Positions 1 to 8,630 are shown, numbered from the stretch's first letter. The stretch is DNA of 64,000 nucleotides from Oscillospiraceae bacterium (GCA_015066115.1 SVOZ01000004.1:112502-176501), one strand, 5' to 3'. The notes: a model not told the origin generated them from the letters alone. Numbers and translations: made by a program.

Positions 1-124
1 TCTGCGCTTCCAGCACGCCATCAATCAGCTGGATAATCCCATGAGAATTAACCTTGTTAAGAAGGACATTGCAAGAGTTATGACCATCATGAGAGAAAAA
101 CAGCTTCAGAGCGACGCTCAGTAA
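1..124 (+). CDS. rpmC: Ribosomal protein L29 (uL29), C-terminal part
   Basis: Open frame entering from the left edge and ending at a TAA at 122-124. The visible 40 residues contain [13 protein letters not shown] followed by [12 protein letters not shown], the typical end of L29, which lies near the peptide exit tunnel of the 50S subunit. It sits directly upstream of rpsQ, as in the S10 operon of nearly all bacteria. Only the 3' part is in the window and the start cannot be seen. Identification rests on the C-terminal motif and gene order. Confidence 0.9.
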   Translation, partial: LRFQHAINQLDNPMRINLVKKDIARVMTIMREKQLQSDAQ

Positions 125-144
125 TTAGAAGGGAGGATTAAACC

Positions 145-402
145 ATGGCTGAAAGAACTTTAAGAAAAACCAGAGTGGGTAAGGTTGTCAGCGACAAGAT
201 GGACAAAACCGTTGTTGTTGCTATCGAAGACAACGTAAGACACCCCCTTTACAAGAAGATAGTTAAGCGCACTGTTAAATTCAAGGCTCACGACGAGAAT
301 AACGCTTGCGGCATTGGAGATAAGGTGCAGATCATGGAAACAAGACCTCTCTCTAAAGATAAGAGATGGAGAGTCGTCGAGATCATCGAAAAAGCCAGAT
401 AA
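145..402 (+). CDS. rpsQ: Ribosomal protein S17 (uS17)
   Basis: 85-residue primary 16S rRNA-binding protein of the 30S subunit with the expected OB-fold sequence ([20 protein letters not shown] near the start and the [16 protein letters not shown] block near the end). A GGGAGG ribosome binding site lies 8 bases before the ATG. It follows rpmC by 20 bases. The gap after it (110 bases) is much longer than the other gaps in this part of the cluster and is described separately. Length is normal for the family. Confidence 0.97.
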   Translation: MAERTLRKTRVGKVVSDKMDKTVVVAIEDNVRHPLYKKIVKRTVKFKAHDENNACGIGDKVQIMETRPLSKDKRWRVVEIIEKAR

Positions 403-512
403 AATATTTTTAATTACAGGCCGTAAGGCAGCCTTTGAGGTGTAAGGGAAACGAGGCGTCGTAACCCCCAAGCTTTATAAGAGGGCCTTATAGGACAAAA
501 GGAGGAAGCATC
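403..512 (+). promoter_or_regulatory. Structured gap between S17 and L14 (candidate leader RNA)
   Basis: Three successive hairpins can be drawn on the + strand: GCC-GTAA-GGC at 420-429 with a GNRA-type tetraloop; GGG-AA-ACGA-(GGCG)-TCGT-AA-CCC at 446-467 with a symmetric internal loop; and TATAAG-(AGGGC)-CTTATA at 476-492, just ahead of the rplN ribosome binding site. Neighbouring gaps are 12-24 bases, so the extra sequence is unexplained. The spc operon of E. coli begins at L14, so a leader or attenuator at this junction is plausible. That function is inference; the pairings are seen directly. Confidence 0.45.
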
Positions 513-881
513 ATGATTCAGATGCAAACCTACCTCAAAGTAGCCGACAATACCGGTGCAAAAGAGCTTATGTGCATCCGTGTACTTGGCGGTTCACGCA
601 GGAGGTACGCAAACATTGGCGATGTCATCGTGGCATCTGTCAAAAAGGCAGCTCCCGGCGGAGTTGTTAAGAAGGGCGACGTTGTTAGAGCAGTTATTGT
701 ACGCTCTGCAAAAGGCGTCCGCAGAGATGACGGCACCTACATCAGATTTGATGAAAATGCTGCTGTTATCATCAGAGAAGATAAAAACCCCAGAGGAACC
801 CGTATCTTTGGACCAGTAGCAAGAGAGCTTCGTGATCACGATTATCTCAAGATTCTCTCGCTTGCTCCCGAAGTACTTTAA
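513..881 (+). CDS. rplN: Ribosomal protein L14 (uL14)
   Basis: 122 residues, the normal length, starting [20 protein letters not shown] and containing the highly conserved [21 protein letters not shown] segment and [28 protein letters not shown]14 binds 23S rRNA at the subunit interface. The first ATG has an AAAGGAGGAAG binding site 6-8 bases upstream; a second in-frame ATG two codons later is less well placed. It is the first gene of the spc segment and is preceded by the structured gap. Confidence 0.98.
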   Translation: MIQMQTYLKVADNTGAKELMCIRVLGGSRRRYANIGDVIVASVKKAAPGGVVKKGDVVRAVIVRSAKGVRRDDGTYIRFDENAAVIIREDKNPRGTRIFGPVARELRDHDYLKILSLAPEVL

Positions 882-896
882 TGGAGGTGTCGGCAA

Positions 897-1214
897 ATGA
901 ATAAAATTCACGTTAAAACAGGCGATACCGTCTATATCACCTCGGGTGATGACAAGGGCAAAACCGGTAAGGTTCTTGAAGTTAGCCCCAAGGAGAGCAA
1001 GGTTATCGTTGAGGGTCTCAATATGGTAACCAAGCACGTTAAACCCAGAAGAATGGGTGAGCAGGGCGGAATCGTTAAGGCTGAAGCCCCCATGTATGCA
1101 AGCAAGGTTATGCTTGTTTGCCCCAAATGCAAAAAAGCTACAAGAGTCGCTCACGCAAAGGATAAGGACGGCAAAACTGTTCGTCTTTGCAAACACTGCG
1201 GCGCAACATTTTAA
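897..1214 (+). CDS. rplX: Ribosomal protein L24 (uL24)
   Basis: 105 residues with the KOW motif near the N-terminus (VKTGDTVYITSGDDKGKTGKV), an early-assembly 23S rRNA-binding protein near the tunnel exit. The C-terminal part carries a Cys-x2-Cys and a second Cys-x2-Cys pair (CPKC and CKHC), the zinc-ribbon form of L24 seen in many Firmicutes. It lies 15 bases after rplN with a GGAGG binding site, so the two are cotranscribed. Confidence 0.98.
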   Translation: MNKIHVKTGDTVYITSGDDKGKTGKVLEVSPKESKVIVEGLNMVTKHVKPRRMGEQGGIVKAEAPMYASKVMLVCPKCKKATRVAHAKDKDGKTVRLCKHCGATF

Positions 1215-1230
1215 GTGAGGAGGAATTATC

Positions 1231-1770
1231 ATGGCAAGATTACAGCAAGCATATCTTAAAGATATCGCACCCGAGCTTATGAAAAAGTTCGGTTACAAGA
1301 GCGTCATGCAGATTCCCAAGCTTGAAAAGGTCGTTGTTAGTGTAAGCAGCGGCGAAGCAAAGGATAACTCCAAAATCATGGACGCTATCGTCGGAGATCT
1401 GACCAAGATTACAGGCCAGAAGCCTGTTTTATGCAGAGCCAGAAAATCCGTCGCAAACTTTAAGCTCAGAGAAGGCATGGTTATCGGCGCAAAGGTTACA
1501 CTTCGCGGCGAGAGAATGTATGAGTTTGTTGACAGACTCTTCTCACTTGCTCTTCCCCGAGTAAGAGACTTCAGAGGCATTAATCCTAATTCCTTTGATG
1601 GTCGCGGAAACTATTCAATGGGCATTAAAGAGCAGCTTATCTTCCCCGAGATCGAGTACGATAAGATCGACAAGATCAGAGGTATGGATATCTGCTTTAT
1701 CACAACAGCCAAGACAGACGAAGAGTCGCGTGAGCTTCTTTCGCTCATGGGCGCACCGTTTGCAAAGTAA
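1231..1770 (+). CDS. rplE: Ribosomal protein L5 (uL5)
   Basis: 179 residues, the standard length. It contains the family blocks [40 protein letters not shown] and the C-terminal [21 protein letters not shown]5 binds 5S rRNA and touches the P-site tRNA. A GAGGAGG ribosome binding site precedes the ATG. It is 16 bases after rplX and 13 before the S14 gene. Confidence 0.98.
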   Translation: MARLQQAYLKDIAPELMKKFGYKSVMQIPKLEKVVVSVSSGEAKDNSKIMDAIVGDLTKITGQKPVLCRARKSVANFKLREGMVIGAKVTLRGERMYEFVDRLFSLALPRVRDFRGINPNSFDGRGNYSMGIKEQLIFPEIEYDKIDKIRGMDICFITTAKTDEESRELLSLMGAPFAK

Positions 1771-1783
1771 GGAGGGATTTTAA

Positions 1784-1969
1784 GTGGCCAAAACATCAAT
1801 GAAAGTTAAACAGCAGAGGACACCGAAATTCTCCGTAAGAGCTTATAATCGGTGCAAAATCTGCGGAAGACCCCACGGTTATCTTCGCAAATTTGGAATT
1901 TGCAGAATTTGTTTTAGAGAACTTGCCTACAAGGGAGAAATCCCCGGAGTCAAGAAAGCCAGCTGGTAA
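1784..1969 (+). CDS. rpsZ: Ribosomal protein S14, zinc type (uS14)
   Basis: 61-residue short form of S14 with two CxxC pairs ([20 protein letters not shown]) that bind one zinc ion. This is the zinc-containing type used by most Gram-positive bacteria when zinc is sufficient; the longer zinc-free paralogue is not in the window. The start codon is GTG, preceded by AAGGAGGG. Position between L5 and S8 is canonical. Confidence 0.97.
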   Translation: MAKTSMKVKQQRTPKFSVRAYNRCKICGRPHGYLRKFGICRICFRELAYKGEIPGVKKASW

Positions 1970-1993
1970 GCACAAGCAAAGGAGGTTGACGCT

Positions 1994-2392
1994 ATGCAAA
2001 TCACAGATACAGTAGCTGATATGCTGACCCGTATTCGCAATGCGAACACTGCAAAGCATGATACAGTAGAAATACCTGCGTCTAACATGAAAAAGTCGAT
2101 AGCTCAGATATTGCTTGATGAAGGCTATATCAAAGATTTCGAGGTAATCGACGATGGTAAGCAGGGAACTATTAAAATTACATTAAAGTATGGTCCTAAC
2201 AAGACCCAGATCATCACCGGTCTTCGCAAGGTGTCTAAACCCGGCCTGAGAATTTACTCCGGCTGCGAGGATATGCCCAAGGTTATGAAAGGCCTTGGAA
2301 TTGCCATTGTTTCTACAAACAAGGGCGTTATGACCGACAAACAGGCTCGTAAAGAGAATGTCGGCGGCGAAGTTCTGGCATTTGTATGGTAA
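1994..2392 (+). CDS. rpsH: Ribosomal protein S8 (uS8)
   Basis: 132 residues beginning [30 protein letters not shown] and ending with the rRNA-binding block [27 protein letters not shown]8 binds the central domain of 16S rRNA and in E. coli also represses the spc operon by binding mRNA near L5. No equivalent site was searched for computationally here. Start chosen by the AAAGGAGG eight bases upstream. Confidence 0.98.
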   Translation: MQITDTVADMLTRIRNANTAKHDTVEIPASNMKKSIAQILLDEGYIKDFEVIDDGKQGTIKITLKYGPNKTQIITGLRKVSKPGLRIYSGCEDMPKVMKGLGIAIVSTNKGVMTDKQARKENVGGEVLAFVW

Positions 2393-2406
2393 GGGGGTAA
2401 GAGAAT

Positions 2407-2955
2407 ATGTCAAGAATTGGTAGAATGCCTGTTGCAATTCCTGCAGGCGTCGAAGTAAAGCTCGACGGAAAAACCCTTACCGTAAAAGGCCCCAAGGGCA
2501 CTCTTACACAGGAACTTCACCAGGATATGATCGTTGAGGTCGGTGCAGCTGAAATCACTGTAACCCGTCCCAGCGAGGTTAAAGAACACAAAGCGCTTCA
2601 CGGCCTTACCAGAAGCCTTATCGCCAATATGGTAACAGGAGTCACCACCGGTTTCTCCAAAACCTTAGAGGTAAACGGCGTAGGTTACCGTGTAGCAAAG
2701 CAGGGTAAGGACCTCGTTATGAACTTAGGTTATTCACACCAGGTCATTATGAGCGAGATCGAGGGCATCACAATCGATGTTCCTAACCCCAACCAGATAA
2801 TCATCAGCGGCCCCGACAAACAGAAGGTTGGTCAGTTTGCTGCTGAGGTTCGTGAGAAGAGAATGCCTGAGCCTTATAAGGGCAAGGGTATCAAGTATGC
2901 CGATGAGGTTATCCGTCGTAAAGAGGGAAAAGCCGGTAAAGGCGCCAAGAAATAA
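2407..2955 (+). CDS. rplF: Ribosomal protein L6 (uL6)
   Basis: 182 residues, normal length, with the two repeated L6 folds: [17 protein letters not shown] at the N-terminus, [23 protein letters not shown] in the middle, and the conserved [25 protein letters not shown] end that contacts 23S rRNA near the sarcin-ricin loop. Fifteen bases after rpsH with an AAGGGGG-type binding site. Confidence 0.98.
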   Translation: MSRIGRMPVAIPAGVEVKLDGKTLTVKGPKGTLTQELHQDMIVEVGAAEITVTRPSEVKEHKALHGLTRSLIANMVTGVTTGFSKTLEVNGVGYRVAKQGKDLVMNLGYSHQVIMSEIEGITIDVPNPNQIIISGPDKQKVGQFAAEVREKRMPEPYKGKGIKYADEVIRRKEGKAGKGAKK

Positions 2956-2973
2956 TTAAAGGAGTGTTAAGCT

Positions 2974-3333
2974 ATGATTACAAAGCCTGATAGCAATAAA
3001 GCAAGGCTTAAGAGACACGCACGTGTCCGTTCCAAGATAAGCGGCACACCTGAGTGTCCCCGTCTTGATGTTTTTCGCTCCGCCAAGCACATTTATGTGC
3101 AGATCATTGATGATGTGAACGGAGTAACTCTTGCTTCCGCATCCACAGTTGAAAAGGATTTCGGCGCATACGGCGGAAACAAAGAGGCTGCAAAAAAGGT
3201 TGGCGAAACCATCGCCAAGCGTGCTCTTGAAAAAGGCATTGAAAACGTTGTTTTTGACAGAGGCGGATATGTATATCACGGTCGTGTTAAAGAGCTGGCC
3301 GAAGGTGCCCGTGAGGGCGGCCTCAAATTCTAA
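2974..3333 (+). CDS. rplR: Ribosomal protein L18 (uL18)
   Basis: 119 residues starting with the basic tail ([19 protein letters not shown]) that binds 5S rRNA and ending with [26 protein letters not shown], the diagnostic C-terminal block. Length is normal. A TTAAAGGAG binding site precedes the ATG. Part of the same transcription unit as L6 and S5. Confidence 0.98.
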   Translation: MITKPDSNKARLKRHARVRSKISGTPECPRLDVFRSAKHIYVQIIDDVNGVTLASASTVEKDFGAYGGNKEAAKKVGETIAKRALEKGIENVVFDRGGYVYHGRVKELAEGAREGGLKF

Positions 3334-3348
3334 GAGGAGGTTTTACTT

Positions 3349-3852
3349 GTGAGCTTAATTGATGCATCGACAATGGAATTACAAGAAAAAGTAGTTGCCA
3401 TTAACCGCGTATCAAAAACTGTCAAGGGCGGTAGAATTTCAAAATTTGCTGCTCTGGTAGTCGTAGGCGACGGACAAGGAACCGTAGGCTTCGGCTTAGG
3501 CAAGGCAGGCGAAGTACCCGACGCAATCCGCAAGGGTATTGAGGACGCGAAGAAAAATCTTATAAAAGTGTCTCTTAAAGGCACATCAATTCCCCATGAA
3601 GTTATCGGAGCATACGGCGCAGGCAGAGTTCTTATGAAGCCCGCTGCCCCCGGTACCGGTGTTATCGCCGGCGGACCTGTTCGTGCAGTTGTTGAAATTG
3701 CAGGAATCAGAGATATCCGTACCAAATCGCTCCGCAGCAACAATCCGTGTAATGTGGTCAGAGCAACCATCCAGGGCTTAGCTTCTTTAAGAGATGCCCA
3801 GCAGGTTGCTGAGATTCGCGGAAAAAGCGTTAAAGAAGTTATGGTAGGTTAA
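3349..3852 (+). CDS. rpsE: Ribosomal protein S5 (uS5)
   Basis: 167 residues with a GTG start after GAGGAGG. The double-stranded RNA-binding-like N-terminal domain ([27 protein letters not shown]) is followed by the [25 protein letters not shown] and [29 protein letters not shown] blocks. S5 shapes the mRNA entry channel and affects decoding fidelity. Fifteen bases after rplR. Confidence 0.98.
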   Translation: MSLIDASTMELQEKVVAINRVSKTVKGGRISKFAALVVVGDGQGTVGFGLGKAGEVPDAIRKGIEDAKKNLIKVSLKGTSIPHEVIGAYGAGRVLMKPAAPGTGVIAGGPVRAVVEIAGIRDIRTKSLRSNNPCNVVRATIQGLASLRDAQQVAEIRGKSVKEVMVG

Positions 3853-3865
3853 GGAGGGCTAAACA

Positions 3866-4045
3866 ATGGATAAGGTTAAAATTACTCTTAAAAAGAGCCT
3901 CATCGGATGCAAACAGGATCAGATTGCAACCGCTTATGCCCTCGGTCTTAAAAAGATCGGCGACGAAACGGTCCAGCCCGACAACCAGCCTACAAACGGC
4001 AAGATCAGAAAAATTTCCCACCTCGTAGAGGTAGTAAAAGCGTAG
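3866..4045 (+). CDS. rpmD: Ribosomal protein L30 (uL30)
   Basis: 59-residue gene missing from the supplied ORF track. The frame from ATG 3866 reads [19 protein letters not shown] and ends VEVVKA at a TAG (4043-4045). The KITLxKSLIGxKxxQ start and short length are diagnostic for bacterial L30. AAGGAGGGC lies 8 bases upstream. It fills the otherwise empty space between rpsE and rplO, where L30 is expected in the spc order. Confidence 0.95.
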   Translation: MDKVKITLKKSLIGCKQDQIATAYALGLKKIGDETVQPDNQPTNGKIRKISHLVEVVKA

Positions 4046-4066
4046 TGCTAAGGAGGTGCGACCGAA

Positions 4067-4507
4067 ATGAAACTGTTTGAATTATCACCGGCAGAAGGCT
4101 CCCGCAAAGACGCTTACCGCAAGGGAAGAGGCGCGGGCTCCGGAAACGGAAAAACCGCCGGTAAAGGACACAAAGGCCAGAAAGCCAGAAGCGGCGGCGG
4201 AGTACGCCCCGGATTTGAAGGCGGCCAGATGCCTCTTGCAAGACGTGTTCCCAAGAGAGGTTTCAATAACATTTTTGCCACCAAGTATGTCGGTATCAAT
4301 GTAGACGCACTCAACCGTTTTGAAGACGGAAGCGTTGTTGACGAGGCTGCTATTGTAAAAGCAGGACTTGTTAAAAAGACACTTGACGGTATCAAGATTC
4401 TCGGCAGAGGAGAACTTACTAAGAACCTTACTGTTAAGGTTACTGCTTTCTCCGCAACCGCTAAAGAGAAGATTGAAAAGGCCGGAGGAAAGGCCGAGGA
4501 GGTGTAA
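4067..4507 (+). CDS. rplO: Ribosomal protein L15 (uL15)
   Basis: 146 residues with the glycine- and basic-rich N-terminus ([26 protein letters not shown]) that threads into 23S rRNA, and [17 protein letters not shown]. The ATG follows AAGGAGGTGCG. It ends four bases before secY begins, which suggests translational coupling to the protein translocase gene, as in other spc operons. Confidence 0.98.
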   Translation: MKLFELSPAEGSRKDAYRKGRGAGSGNGKTAGKGHKGQKARSGGGVRPGFEGGQMPLARRVPKRGFNNIFATKYVGINVDALNRFEDGSVVDEAAIVKAGLVKKTLDGIKILGRGELTKNLTVKVTAFSATAKEKIEKAGGKAEEV

Positions 4508-4510
4508 AGT

Positions 4511-5803
4511 ATGCTTCAGATACTTAGAAACGCATGGAAAATCATCGATCTGAGGAAGAAACTGCTTTACACACTGTTAATAGTTGTTATATTCAGACTT
4601 GGTTCGGCAATCCCCGTTCCTTTTCTGGACATGACCGCCCTTAGTGACCTCGCTAAAACACTTAGCGGAGGCGGAAACCTGTTTGGCTATATGAATATGC
4701 TTACAGGTGACTCATTCTCTAAGGCAACACTTTTTGCTCTTTCCATCTCCCCTTATATTAATGCTTCCATTATTGTTCAGCTTTTAACTGTTGTTTTCAA
4801 AAAGCTTCAGAGCTGGGCAAAGGAAGAGGGAGAAGAAGGAAAGCGCAAGATAAACAGACTCACCAGAATTGTAACCATTATACTTGCCCTTATGATGGCA
4901 ACAGGTTATTATTTCACCTTAAAGTCAAGCAACATCGTTGCGGTAACTGACGGATTCTATGGCTGGTTTGCCGCCATCACCATCATCCTTTCGTTTGTTG
5001 CGGGCGCCAGCGTTATTATCTGGCTTGGCGAACTTATCAACAAAAAGGGTATCGGAAACGGCATCTCAATTCTGCTTTTTGCAGGTATCGTTGCGGGACT
5101 TCCCAACGCAGCAACAAGCCTTTGGGATTACTTTATGGCAGACAACATCTGGTACAAGATCCTTGTTCCCGTAATAATTGTTCTTGCTATAGTAGTTATC
5201 GGATTTATCGTTCTGATGTCCGAGGCCGAGAGAAGAATTCCCGTTCAGTATGCTAAACGCGTTGTAGGAAGAAAACAGTATGGCGGACAGAGCTCTTACA
5301 TTCCCATCAAGGTAAACATGAGCGGCGTTATGCCTATCATCTTTGCAAGCTCGATCGTAAGTCTCCCCGGAATCATCATTTCCTTCTTCAAGCTTGAGGG
5401 CATATGGGCAAAGTTTGCTTCAGTATTTAATTACAATTCTGCACTTTATGCAGTTGTGTATTTTCTCCTTATCATCGTATTCAACTATTTCTATGTTTCT
5501 ATTCAGTATAATCCCGTCGAGATCGCCAATAATCTCAAAAAGAATAATGGCGCCATCCCCGGTTACCGTACCGGTCAACCGACCTCGGATTATATTATGA
5601 AGGTTCTCGGAAAGATAATCCTTATCGGTGCTCTCTTCCTCGGACTTGTTGCGGTATTCCCCATCGCATTGCAGGGAATAACCAAAATGAACATCGCTCT
5701 CGGTGGTACAACCGTGCTCATCGTTGTAGGTGTTGCTTTAGAAACTGTTAAAACTTTGGAATCTCAGATGATGATGCGTCATTATAAAGGATTCCTTGAA
5801 TAA
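4511..5803 (+). CDS. secY: Preprotein translocase subunit SecY
   Basis: 430 residues with ten predicted membrane helices, the central channel of the Sec translocon. The first helix follows IIDLRKKLLYTLLIVVIFRLGSAIPVPF; the family signature GNGISILLFAGIVAGLP and the cytoplasmic loop ERRIPVQYAKRVVGRKQYGGQSSYIPIKVN are present, as is the C-terminal NGAIPGYRTGQPTSDYI segment. The ATG lies just after the rplO stop, whose last codons carry the AGGAGGTG ribosome binding site. adk follows within 10 bases. Confidence 0.98.
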   Translation: MLQILRNAWKIIDLRKKLLYTLLIVVIFRLGSAIPVPFLDMTALSDLAKTLSGGGNLFGYMNMLTGDSFSKATLFALSISPYINASIIVQLLTVVFKKLQSWAKEEGEEGKRKINRLTRIVTIILALMMATGYYFTLKSSNIVAVTDGFYGWFAAITIILSFVAGASVIIWLGELINKKGIGNGISILLFAGIVAGLPNAATSLWDYFMADNIWYKILVPVIIVLAIVVIGFIVLMSEAERRIPVQYAKRVVGRKQYGGQSSYIPIKVNMSGVMPIIFASSIVSLPGIIISFFKLEGIWAKFASVFNYNSALYAVVYFLLIIVFNYFYVSIQYNPVEIANNLKKNNGAIPGYRTGQPTSDYIMKVLGKIILIGALFLGLVAVFPIALQGITKMNIALGGTTVLIVVGVALETVKTLESQMMMRHYKGFLE

Positions 5804-5813
5804 GGTGAACCGG

Positions 5814-6446
5814 ATGAATTTAATTCTTCTTGGAGCTCCCGGTGCTGGAAAAGGAACTCAGGCGGAAGTAATTTGCGACCGTCTGTCCATTCCCGCAATA
5901 AGCACGGGGAATATCATTCGCGAGGCTCTCAGAAATGAGACCGAGCTTGGCTTAAAGGCCAAAAAGTTTATCGACGAGGGCGCGCTTGTTCCCGATGAGG
6001 TCGTTATCGGCATCATTCAGGAGCGCTTAAAAGAGGACGACTGTAAAAACGGATTTATCCTTGACGGATTTCCCCGCACAGTTCCTCAGGCAGAAGCTCT
6101 CGATAAAATGGGTGTGAATATCGATAGGGTAATCGATATTGAGGTTGCCGATGAGAAAATATGCGCTCGTCTTTCGGGAAGGCGCGTATGTAAAAGCTGC
6201 TCGGCAAGCTACCACACCATGTATAAGCCGTCTAAAGACGGTGTAACCTGCGATAAATGCGGCGGTGAGCTGATTTGTCGCAAGGATGACCATCCCGACA
6301 CCGTTCTGGAAAGACTTAAGGTCTACCACGAACAAACCGAACCGCTTATCAGTTTTTATAAAAGCAGAGGTAAGCTCGTAGTTGTCGAGGGTCAGGAAGA
6401 GGTTGAAGATACGACCCGCCTCACCTTAAAGGCAATAGAGGAGTAA
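5814..6446 (+). CDS. adk: Adenylate kinase
   Basis: Interconverts ATP + AMP and 2 ADP in the cytoplasm. The start is set at ATG 5814 (MNLILLGAPGAGKGTQAE), not the upstream TTG in the track: AAGGTG lies 7 bases before it and the P-loop GAPGAGKGT sits at the expected residue 7. 210 residues. The NMP-binding segment (ISTGNIIREAL) and DGFPRTVPQAEAL are present. The LID domain carries two CxxC pairs (CKSC and CDKC), the zinc-binding Gram-positive form. Position between secY and map is canonical. Confidence 0.97.
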   Translation: MNLILLGAPGAGKGTQAEVICDRLSIPAISTGNIIREALRNETELGLKAKKFIDEGALVPDEVVIGIIQERLKEDDCKNGFILDGFPRTVPQAEALDKMGVNIDRVIDIEVADEKICARLSGRRVCKSCSASYHTMYKPSKDGVTCDKCGGELICRKDDHPDTVLERLKVYHEQTEPLISFYKSRGKLVVVEGQEEVEDTTRLTLKAIEE

Positions 6447-6451
6447 GCCTT

Positions 6452-7198
6452 ATGATAGAACTGAAAACTGCAAGCCAGATCGAAAAAATGCGGGTGGCAG
6501 GACGCCTTACAAGAGGAGCCCTTGAGCTTGCAGGGAGCTTAATTGCCCCCGGAGTTACAACGGCCGAGATCGACAAGGCGGTCTATCAGTTTATAACACA
6601 AAACGGCGGACAGCCGTCTTTCCTCGGATATGCCGGATATCCTGCGTCGGTTTGCCTCTCGGTAAACGACGAGGTTATCCATGGCATCCCCGGAAAACGC
6701 GTTCTCAAAGAGGGCGATATAGTCAGTGTCGATGTCGGCGCAGTGGTCGATGGCTGGCACGGCGATAACGCCGCAACCTTCCCTGTCGGAAAGGTAAGTG
6801 ATGAGGCGCAGAAGCTGATGGATGTCACAAAGCAGTGTCTTGACACAGCAATTTCTCTTGTTAAGCCGGGAGTCAGGCTCGGAGATATAGGCTTTGCAAT
6901 ACAGAGCCTTGCCGAGTCACATGGCTACGGTGTTGTCCGAGAATTTATCGGGCACGGAATCGGTAGTGAGATGCATCAGGGTCCCGATGTTCCAAACTAT
7001 GGAAAGCCGGGCCGCGGAATTCGCCTTGAAAAAGGCATGACCATTGCAATCGAACCGATGATAAACCTTAAAGGTCACGAAGTAAGAATACTTAGTGACG
7101 GCTGGACTGTGGTAACTCGTAGCGGTAGTGTTTCTGCTCATTTTGAGAACACAATAGCGGTTACCGATGACGGTGCTGAAATTCTTACAAAGCTTTAA
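6452..7198 (+). CDS. map: Methionine aminopeptidase, type I
   Basis: Removes the N-terminal methionine from nascent proteins. 248 residues, matching the short type Ia enzyme. The metal ligands fit the family pattern: D in SVDVGAVVDGWHGDNAATF, the second D in that block, H in EFIGHGIGSEMHQGP, E in IAIEPMINL and E in HFENTIAVTDDG. The gene begins five bases after adk with a GGAGTAAGCC ribosome binding site. A structured gap of 175 bases separates it from infA. Confidence 0.96.
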   Translation: MIELKTASQIEKMRVAGRLTRGALELAGSLIAPGVTTAEIDKAVYQFITQNGGQPSFLGYAGYPASVCLSVNDEVIHGIPGKRVLKEGDIVSVDVGAVVDGWHGDNAATFPVGKVSDEAQKLMDVTKQCLDTAISLVKPGVRLGDIGFAIQSLAESHGYGVVREFIGHGIGSEMHQGPDVPNYGKPGRGIRLEKGMTIAIEPMINLKGHEVRILSDGWTVVTRSGSVSAHFENTIAVTDDGAEILTKL

Positions 7199-7206
7199 GC
7201 TTCTAA

Positions 7207-7248
7207 GAATGTTGTCTGCTCAAAGGCGGGCAGAAAAATGGCGTTTTA
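7207..7248 (+). pseudogene. Possible relic of an L14e-like KOW-domain gene
   Basis: The + strand reads KNVVCSKAGR in frame and then quickly runs into a stop. Many Clostridia carry a KOW-domain RNA-binding protein gene exactly between map and infA, and its N-terminus usually has V-V-x-S-x-A-G-R-D-x-G. The match is eight or so residues followed by frame loss, so it may be a decayed copy or a chance match. The position is what makes it worth recording. Confidence is low. Confidence 0.25.
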
Positions 7249-7251
7249 GAT

Positions 7252-7314
7252 AGTTTTTAAATAAGGGTTGTTTCCTCTCTCAGTGGAAAGCGGCTGACCT
7301 TGAGTTTAAAAACT
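7252..7314 (+). promoter_or_regulatory. Inverted-repeat structure ahead of infA
   Basis: AGTTTTTAAA at 7252-7261 is the exact reverse complement of TTTAAAAACT at 7305-7314. Inside, AAGG and CCTT can extend the stem, and TTTCC/GGAAA forms an inner hairpin at 7270-7289. The arrangement looks like a folded RNA element or a large DNA dyad upstream of infA. It overlaps a weak promoter-like sequence. No known RNA family was recognised. Confidence 0.35.
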
Positions 7315-7322
7315 GCTAAAAT
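7294..7322 (+). promoter_or_regulatory. Weak promoter candidate for infA-rpmJ-rpsM segment
   Basis: CTGACC, a 17-base spacer and TAAAAT. The -35 matches consensus at four of six positions and the -10 at five of six. It lies about 50 bases before infA, in a gap long enough to hold an internal promoter of the superoperon. It is a sequence match only. Confidence 0.3.
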
Positions 7323-7373
7323 ATATTTAAAGAGGGTAAACCCCGACAAATAGCCTTTAGAGGAGGTTATCAT

Positions 7374-7592
7374 ATGTCAAAGGAAGATGTAATTGAAATC
7401 GAAGGAACAGTGCTTGAGGCTCTGCCTAATGCAATGTTTCAGGTTGAGCTTCCCAACGGTCATAAGATCCTTGCTCATATCTCGGGCAAACTGCGTATGA
7501 ACTACATCCGCATTCTCCCCGGTGACAAGGTTACCGTTGAGATGTCACCCTACGATCTTTCAAAGGGACGCATTACATGGCGCTCCAAATAA
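7374..7592 (+). CDS. infA: Translation initiation factor IF-1
   Basis: 72 residues, the usual size, with the S1-like OB fold: [48 protein letters not shown] and the end [17 protein letters not shown]-1 blocks the A site during initiation. GAGGAGG lies 8 bases before the ATG. It is followed after a 77-base gap by rpmJ, the usual order in Firmicutes. Confidence 0.98.
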   Translation: MSKEDVIEIEGTVLEALPNAMFQVELPNGHKILAHISGKLRMNYIRILPGDKVTVEMSPYDLSKGRITWRSK

Positions 7593-7669
7593 GCCGTGTG
7601 TCCATCTCAAAGGCACAAAAAACCATGCAAGAAACGGTCAAATAAAGACCTATCAAGGAGGTATACATT

Positions 7670-7783
7670 ATGAAAGTTAGACCTTCGGTAAAGCCCATCT
7701 GTGAAAAGTGCAAGATTATCAAAAGAAAAGGTCGCATAATGGTTATTTGCGAGAATCCCAAGCATAAACAGAGACAAGGCTAA
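7670..7783 (+). CDS. rpmJ: Ribosomal protein L36 (bL36)
   Basis: 37-residue gene too short for the ORF track. ATG 7670 follows AAGGAGGTATACATT; the protein reads [21 protein letters not shown] and ends NPKHKQRQG. The C-x2-C, C and H zinc ligands of the zinc-type L36 are all present. Position between infA and rpsM is canonical. Confidence 0.97.
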   Translation: MKVRPSVKPICEKCKIIKRKGRIMVICENPKHKQRQG

Positions 7784-7815
7784 GAAGAAAACTTATAGTT
7801 GGAGGTGCAATTAGT

Positions 7816-8184
7816 ATGGCACGTATAGCCGGAGTTGACTTGCCTAAGGATAAGCGAGTCGAAATTGGTCTTACCTACATTTACGGTATCGGACGCAAGA
7901 GCGCTATGGACATCTTAGCAGAAGCTAAGGTTGATCCCGATACCAGAGTTAAAGATCTGACAGAGGACGAGGTTTCAAGACTTCGTGAATGCATTGATAA
8001 GGGTTACCACGTTGAAGGTGATCTTCGCAGAGAGGTTGCTCTTAACATTAAGAGACTCATCGAGATCGGATGCTACAGAGGCGTTCGTCATAGAAAGGGT
8101 CTCCCCGTCAGAGGACAGAAAACCAAAACTAACGCAAGAACACGCAAGGGTCCCAAGAGAACCATTGCTAACAAGAAGAAGTAA
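7816..8184 (+). CDS. rpsM: Ribosomal protein S13 (uS13)
   Basis: 122 residues beginning [27 protein letters not shown] and ending in the basic tail [24 protein letters not shown] that reaches the P site. S13 forms bridges to the 50S subunit. The ATG is preceded by GGAGGTG. It opens the alpha segment (S13, S11, S4, RNA polymerase alpha, L17). Confidence 0.98.
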   Translation: MARIAGVDLPKDKRVEIGLTYIYGIGRKSAMDILAEAKVDPDTRVKDLTEDEVSRLRECIDKGYHVEGDLRREVALNIKRLIEIGCYRGVRHRKGLPVRGQKTKTNARTRKGPKRTIANKKK

Positions 8185-8205
8185 TAAAAGGGAGGGATAT
8201 AAGCA

Positions 8206-8607
8206 ATGGCAAAGGCTGCTACTAAAAAGACTGCTGTCCGTAAACGCCGCGAGAGAAAAAATATCGAGCACGGCGCCGCACATATCCAGTCTACTTTTAA
8301 CAACACTATCGTAACTTTAACCGACAGCCAGGGCAATGCTCTTTCATGGGCAAGCGCAGGCGAGCTTGGCTTCAGAGGCTCCAAGAAGAGCACTCCGTTT
8401 GCTGCTCAGTCAGCTGCTGAAACTGCCGCTAAGGCTGCAATGGAGCACGGACTTAAAACCGTTGAGGTTTTTGTAAAGGGACCCGGATCCGGAAGAGAGG
8501 CTGCTATCAGAGCTCTTCAGGCAACCGGACTTGAGGTTACTATGATCAAAGACGTAACCCCCATCCCCCACAACGGATGCCGTCCTCCTAAGAGAAGACG
8601 CGTTTAA
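8206..8607 (+). CDS. rpsK: Ribosomal protein S11 (uS11)
   Basis: 133 residues with the conserved block [22 protein letters not shown] near residue 25, the [17 protein letters not shown] segment, and the C-terminal [17 protein letters not shown]11 sits on the platform of the 30S subunit at the mRNA exit. GGGAGGG lies upstream of the ATG. Twenty-one bases after rpsM. Confidence 0.98.
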   Translation: MAKAATKKTAVRKRRERKNIEHGAAHIQSTFNNTIVTLTDSQGNALSWASAGELGFRGSKKSTPFAAQSAAETAAKAAMEHGLKTVEVFVKGPGSGREAAIRALQATGLEVTMIKDVTPIPHNGCRPPKRRRV

Positions 8608-8630
8608 TATTAAACAGGAGGTGCTTTAAA

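Noticed and set aside
594-1232. 212-residue minus-strand ORF across rplN and rplX
   Set aside because: Antisense shadow of two certain ribosomal genes; no ribosome binding site or recognisable family.
5796-5813. Upstream TTG start for adk
   Set aside because: It overlaps secY and adds six residues before the conserved N-terminus; ATG 5814 has the better binding site.
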